From assembly GCA_046482735.1 (NCBI GenBank), contig JAWOEL010000058.1, positions 1-17,947 of the forward strand: a stretch of DNA of 17,947 nt, in the 5' to 3' direction. The position numbers were made by a program, and so were the translations under genes. The notes below the pieces were generated by a model. It saw only the letters and a program-made list of their open reading frames with translations, was not told where the DNA came from and did not search any database. Shown piece after piece: positions 15,203-17,947 of this stretch (within the stretch, counting starts at the first letter, position 1; every line of letters begins with the position of its first letter). This stretch comes from JAQICB01 sp046482735 (GTDB lineage: Bacteria; Bacteroidota; Bacteroidia; Bacteroidales; UBA1715).

Positions 15203-15700
15203 TTATGGTATACGCTTGTAAGTAAGAAATGTATAATCATATTTATGAGCACTATCAGCAGAATGAAACTCTTCAGAAATAATGTTCCAATTCTGTGATG
15301 AAAAATCAGGAAAAAATGTATCTCCAGAAAATGATTCATGAATACGGGTAATGTATAGAAAATCTGTACATGGTAAAAAAGCAGAATATATTTGAGCACC
15401 GCCACAAATAAAAACCTCTTCATCCTGGGGCATTATATGTAATGCCTCATCAATTGAATGCACAACTAATACTTGTTGCGGAGCAGTAAATTTTTTGTTT
15501 CTGGTTATTACAATAGTTTGTCTGTTGGGGAGAGGTTTACCTTTATTGATAGACTCAAATGTTTTTCGCCCCATTAGTAATGTATGCCCAACAGTTTTGC
15601 GTTTAAAAAACCGTAAATCAGCCGGCATATGCCAAATTAAATCGTTGTTATTTCCAATAACATTATTTTCAGATACAGCAGCAATAGCAGATATTTTCAT
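15203..15700 (-). CDS. folA: Dihydrofolate reductase
   Basis: It reduces dihydrofolate to tetrahydrofolate with NADPH in the cytoplasm and is the target of trimethoprim. At 165 residues it has typical length. The N-terminal MKISAIAAVSENNVIGNNND and LIWHMPADLRFF place Asp28 as the substrate-protonating acid (Asp27 in E. coli). GRKTFESI (44-51) and LPNR with Arg60 bind NADPH and the folate glutamate, VFICGGAQIY (96-105) is the second nucleotide motif, and YITRIHESFSGDTFFP (116-131) closes the fold. Its ATG overlaps the thyA stop by one base as TAATG, so translation is coupled and both enzymes are made together. This fits thymidylate synthesis consuming reduced folate that DHFR regenerates. Confidence 0.96.
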   Translation of the reverse strand: MKISAIAAVSENNVIGNNNDLIWHMPADLRFFKRKTVGHTLLMGRKTFESINKGKPLPNRQTIVITRNKKFTAPQQVLVVHSIDEALHIMPQDEEVFICGGAQIYSAFLPCTDFLYITRIHESFSGDTFFPDFSSQNWNIISEEFHSADSAHKYDYTFLTYKRIP

Positions 15701-16494
15701 TATACAGAAACCTCCCCTTTAATATGTGGATGTGCATCGTAATTATGTATTGCAATATCATCAATTGTAAAATCAAAAAGAGAAGACACATCCGGATTAA
15801 GTGATAATTGTGGTAATTGTTTAGGTGAACGTGCACGCTGGATTTTGCATTGTTCTATATGATTGAGATAAATGTGAGTGTCACCGAAGGTATGAACAAA
15901 ATCTCCCGGTTCAAGACCGGTTACCTGAGCCATCATATGAGTTAATAAAGCATACGAAGCTATATTAAAAGGAACACCAAGAAAGACATCAGCACTTCGC
16001 TGATAAAGTTGGCAGGATAATTTACCATCAGCAACATAAAATTGGAATAAAATATGGCAAGGTGGTAATGCCATATCATCAATCATAGCAACATTCCAAG
16101 CATTAAGAAGGTGACGGCGGGAATTCGGATTTTTTTGTATTGACTCAATAATCATGGAGATCTGATCTATACTATTTCCATGATAATCAGGCCAGGAACG
16201 CCATTGGCGACCATATATCGGGCCTAAATTACCCTGTTCGTCTGCCCATTCATCCCAAATTCGAACCTTATGTTTTTTTAAATATGAAATATTAGTATCA
16301 CCACTTAAAAACCAAAGTAACTCGTGAAAAATAGAACGAGTATGTAGTTTTTTTGTCGTGAGTAATGGGAATCCTTCTTGTAAATTAAACCTCATTTGGT
16401 GACCAAAAATACTTATTGTGCCGGTTCCTGTGCGGTCATCTTTGCGTACCCCTTCAGTTAAAATTTTGTCGATAAGGTTTAAATATTGTTTCAT
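15700..16494 (-). CDS. thyA: Thymidylate synthase
   Basis: It methylates dUMP to dTMP using methylenetetrahydrofolate, yielding dihydrofolate. An upstream in-frame ATG at 16527 would add 11 residues, but it lies upstream of the likely -7 box. Starting at 16494 gives MKQYLNLIDKILTEG and 264 residues, the same length as the E. coli enzyme. In that numbering the catalytic cysteine in PPCH is Cys146, the dUMP-phosphate arginines in SRR are 126-127, and RTGTGTISIFG, LWFLSGDTNI, WDEWAD, LYQRSADVFLG and FNIASYALL all stand where expected. It leads a thyA-folA pair with a TAATG junction and is divergent from atpB. One difference is LYQRSADVF in place of the E. coli LYQRSCDVF, which is common outside enterobacteria. 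Confidence 0.96.
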   Translation of the reverse strand: MKQYLNLIDKILTEGVRKDDRTGTGTISIFGHQMRFNLQEGFPLLTTKKLHTRSIFHELLWFLSGDTNISYLKKHKVRIWDEWADEQGNLGPIYGRQWRSWPDYHGNSIDQISMIIESIQKNPNSRRHLLNAWNVAMIDDMALPPCHILFQFYVADGKLSCQLYQRSADVFLGVPFNIASYALLTHMMAQVTGLEPGDFVHTFGDTHIYLNHIEQCKIQRARSPKQLPQLSLNPDVSSLFDFTIDDIAIHNYDAHPHIKGEVSV

Positions 16495-16514
16495 TTCTTT
16501 CAAAAATTTTTTAA

Positions 16515-16522
16515 CAAATATA
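16515..16522 (-). promoter_or_regulatory. -7 box for thyA-folA
   Basis: On the minus strand TATATTTG (16522-16515) matches TAnnTTTG exactly. It would start transcription around 16508-16511, about 15 nt before the thyA ATG at 16494. The longer start at 16527 would then be untranscribed, which decides the thyA start. No clear -33 TTG is visible. Confidence 0.5.
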
Positions 16523-16608
16523 CACAAGATTTATTAGTGCAGAAATAAAAAAAGTTACCGAAATTGAGAAAAAAAAATATATTTTTTAGGATAACTTGTT
16601 TTTTTTAA

Positions 16609-16616
16609 TAATTTTG
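16609..16616 (+). promoter_or_regulatory. -7 box for the atp operon
   Basis: TAATTTTG fits TAnnTTTG exactly, 31 nt before the atpB ATG. A properly spaced -33 TTG is not obvious. Together with the opposing thyA box it makes 16495-16647 a divergent promoter region. Confidence 0.45.
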
Positions 16617-16647
16617 TAAGATGTAAAAAGTAAATAAAAAAATTAAA

Positions 16648-17733
16648 ATGATACTTAAGATACGATATATAGTTTTTATTCTTTTTATTGTAGGATTTTC
16701 GGGTAAAGCATATGCAGGTAACGATAATCATTCATCTGAAGAGATAGATATAAATTCAATAATTTTTAGTCATATAGCAGATAGTCATAACTGGCACTTG
16801 TGGGATGTGACAGATGATGATGGTGAGAAGCATGCTGTTTCAATACCCTTACCGGTATTGTTGGTATCAACACAGCCGTTTTCATTTGATGTGTTTATGT
16901 CTGGCGAATTTCATCATGGTGAGCATCCGGTTACAAAAGGTGAACATACATTTGTGTTACATAACAATACTATATATTATGCAGAAAATGAACAGGGAGA
17001 TTTGTCGTATGATGAGCAGGGGAATATAACTAGTGCATCGCCTATAGATATTTCTATTACCAAAAATGTGTTTACCATGTTGTTGGTTTCACTTATAATG
17101 ATTTGGGTTTTTTCTGCATGTGCAAAATCATATACAAAAAGAGTTGGATTGGCTCCAAAAGGTTTACAAGGATTTATGGAACCGATAATATTATTTGTGC
17201 GAGATGAAATAGCAATACCGAATATAGGGCACAAAAAATACAAAACATTTTTACCATATTTATTGACAGCATTTTTCTTTATATGGTTTTTAAATTTAAT
17301 GGGCTTGGTTCCCTTTTTTCCGGGAAGTGCAAATGTTACCGGAAATATAGCAACAACAGCAGTGCTTGCGGTTTTTACACTTGTAATTACCAACGTGTAT
17401 GCTAATAAAGATTACTGGCGACATATTTTTGCTATGCCCGGTTTGCCTGCATGGTTATTGCCTATAATGATAATAGTAGAAATAATAAGTATATTTACTA
17501 AACCATTTGCTTTAGCTGTACGTTTGTTTGCAAACATTACAGCAGGTCATATTATAGTGTTGAGTTTAGTGTCGTTAATTTTTATTTTTCAAAGTTTGTC
17601 TGTAGCACCGGTTTCGTTCATATTTGTATTATTTATGGATGTGTTGGAATTATTTGTAGCGACATTGCAGGCATTTATTTTTACTATGTTATCGGCCTTG
17701 TTTATTGGTATGGCTGTAGTAGAAGAACATTAA
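16648..17733 (+). CDS. atpB: F0F1 ATP synthase subunit a
   Basis: Subunit a forms the proton half-channels beside the c-ring in the inner membrane. The product has 361 residues, about 90 more than E. coli subunit a. The surplus is N-terminal: a signal-like segment (MILKIRYIVFILFIVGFSGK, with AYAG following) and a ~115-residue hydrophilic, His- and acid-rich region that should face the periplasm, a feature of Bacteroidota AtpB. Membrane helices then lie at about 141-160, 203-222, 233-250, 268-290, 296-318 and 326-356. The essential arginine is Arg292 in FALAVRLFANITAGHII (Arg210 in E. coli), and PNIGHKKYKTFLPYL precedes the second helix. atpE follows after 50 nt, in the usual atpB-atpE order. 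Confidence 0.95.
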   Translation: MILKIRYIVFILFIVGFSGKAYAGNDNHSSEEIDINSIIFSHIADSHNWHLWDVTDDDGEKHAVSIPLPVLLVSTQPFSFDVFMSGEFHHGEHPVTKGEHTFVLHNNTIYYAENEQGDLSYDEQGNITSASPIDISITKNVFTMLLVSLIMIWVFSACAKSYTKRVGLAPKGLQGFMEPIILFVRDEIAIPNIGHKKYKTFLPYLLTAFFFIWFLNLMGLVPFFPGSANVTGNIATTAVLAVFTLVITNVYANKDYWRHIFAMPGLPAWLLPIMIIVEIISIFTKPFALAVRLFANITAGHIIVLSLVSLIFIFQSLSVAPVSFIFVLFMDVLELFVATLQAFIFTMLSALFIGMAVVEEH

Positions 17734-17783
17734 AAAATTGATAGAGATAAGTAATAATATTGTTTAATTTAAAATTAATTCAC

Positions 17784-17947
17784 ATGGATGAAAGTACAGT
17801 GATGTCTTTAGCCGGTATAGGAGCTGGTATAGCAGCGATAGCTGCCGGTATAGGCATAGGAAAAATTGGTGGTGCAGCAATGGAAGCAATTGCACGTCAA
17901 CCAGAAGCTGCAGGTAAAATTCAAACTGCAATGATTATTGCTGCGGC
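17784..17947 (+). CDS. atpE: F0F1 ATP synthase subunit c (3' partial)
   Basis: Fifty-four codons are visible before the window ends. The first helix has the glycine-rich packing motif in GIGAGIAAIAAGIGIGKIGG, and the polar loop ARQPEA that contacts F1 follows. The proton-binding carboxylate in helix 2 lies beyond the edge. Where Na+-coupled c subunits such as that of Ilyobacter tartaricus carry a Gln in helix 1, this protein has Ile, which argues for H+ coupling, though half of the site is unseen. The ATG at 17784 gives MDESTVMSLAG; the internal ATG at 17802 is an alternative start that would remove six residues. Confidence 0.93.
   Translation, partial: MDESTVMSLAGIGAGIAAIAAGIGIGKIGGAAMEAIARQPEAAGKIQTAMIIAA

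Noticed and set aside
16495..16527. Eleven extra N-terminal codons on thyA
   Set aside because: The ATG at 16527 precedes the likely -7 box, and the start at 16494 gives the canonical 264-residue protein.

Overview
The window looks like a chromosomal segment from an AT-rich member of the Bacteroidota. Four things point there: two secreted proteins carry C-terminal type IX secretion (T9SS) sorting modules; upstream regions carry TAnnTTTG-like -7 boxes rather than Shine-Dalgarno sequences; there is a bacterial GH3-type adenylating enzyme; and the gene content (soluble multi-PAS hybrid kinase, atpB with a long N-terminal extension) is typical of the phylum. No species can be named from the sequence.

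Layout, left to right. (1) Bases 1-4124, plus strand: the 3' part of a large secreted glycoside hydrolase family 44 enzyme (catalytic domain, Ig-like repeats, CBM6, T9SS tail), then a smaller acidic T9SS cargo protein with its own promoter and a strong terminator. (2) Bases 4190-5037: noncoding, holding a palindrome-rich segment and a 259-bp MITE-like element (copy A). (3) Minus strand: a SulP anion transporter preceded by a well-placed promoter and a 19-codon upstream ORF with five serine codons in a row. (4) Plus strand: a GH3-family acyl-adenylating enzyme, proC, and a lipoprotein 2 nt behind proC. (5) Bases 9877-10244: noncoding, with a second, shorter MITE-like copy (B, 158 bp). (6) Minus strand: thyA-folA (TAATG overlap), then a TPR-like exported protein and a 1363-residue soluble PAS hybrid histidine kinase, these two separated by only 3 nt. 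(7) Plus strand: atpB and the start of atpE, divergent from thyA.

How the genes work together: the first two genes are an extracellular polysaccharide-attack pair (an inference from shared secretion route and adjacency). thyA-folA is the classical dTMP/tetrahydrofolate coupling: ThyA makes dihydrofolate, and DHFR reduces it back. atpB-atpE start an F0 operon. The most unusual structure is the pair of MITE-like elements. They share ~31-bp terminal inverted repeats and ATT flanks. Their 101-bp length difference is fully explained by deletion of 99 bp between 8-bp direct repeats plus a 2-nt indel, once a 94-bp core in copy A, bounded by 12-bp perfect inverted repeats, is flipped. The second is the candidate leader peptide upstream of sulP.
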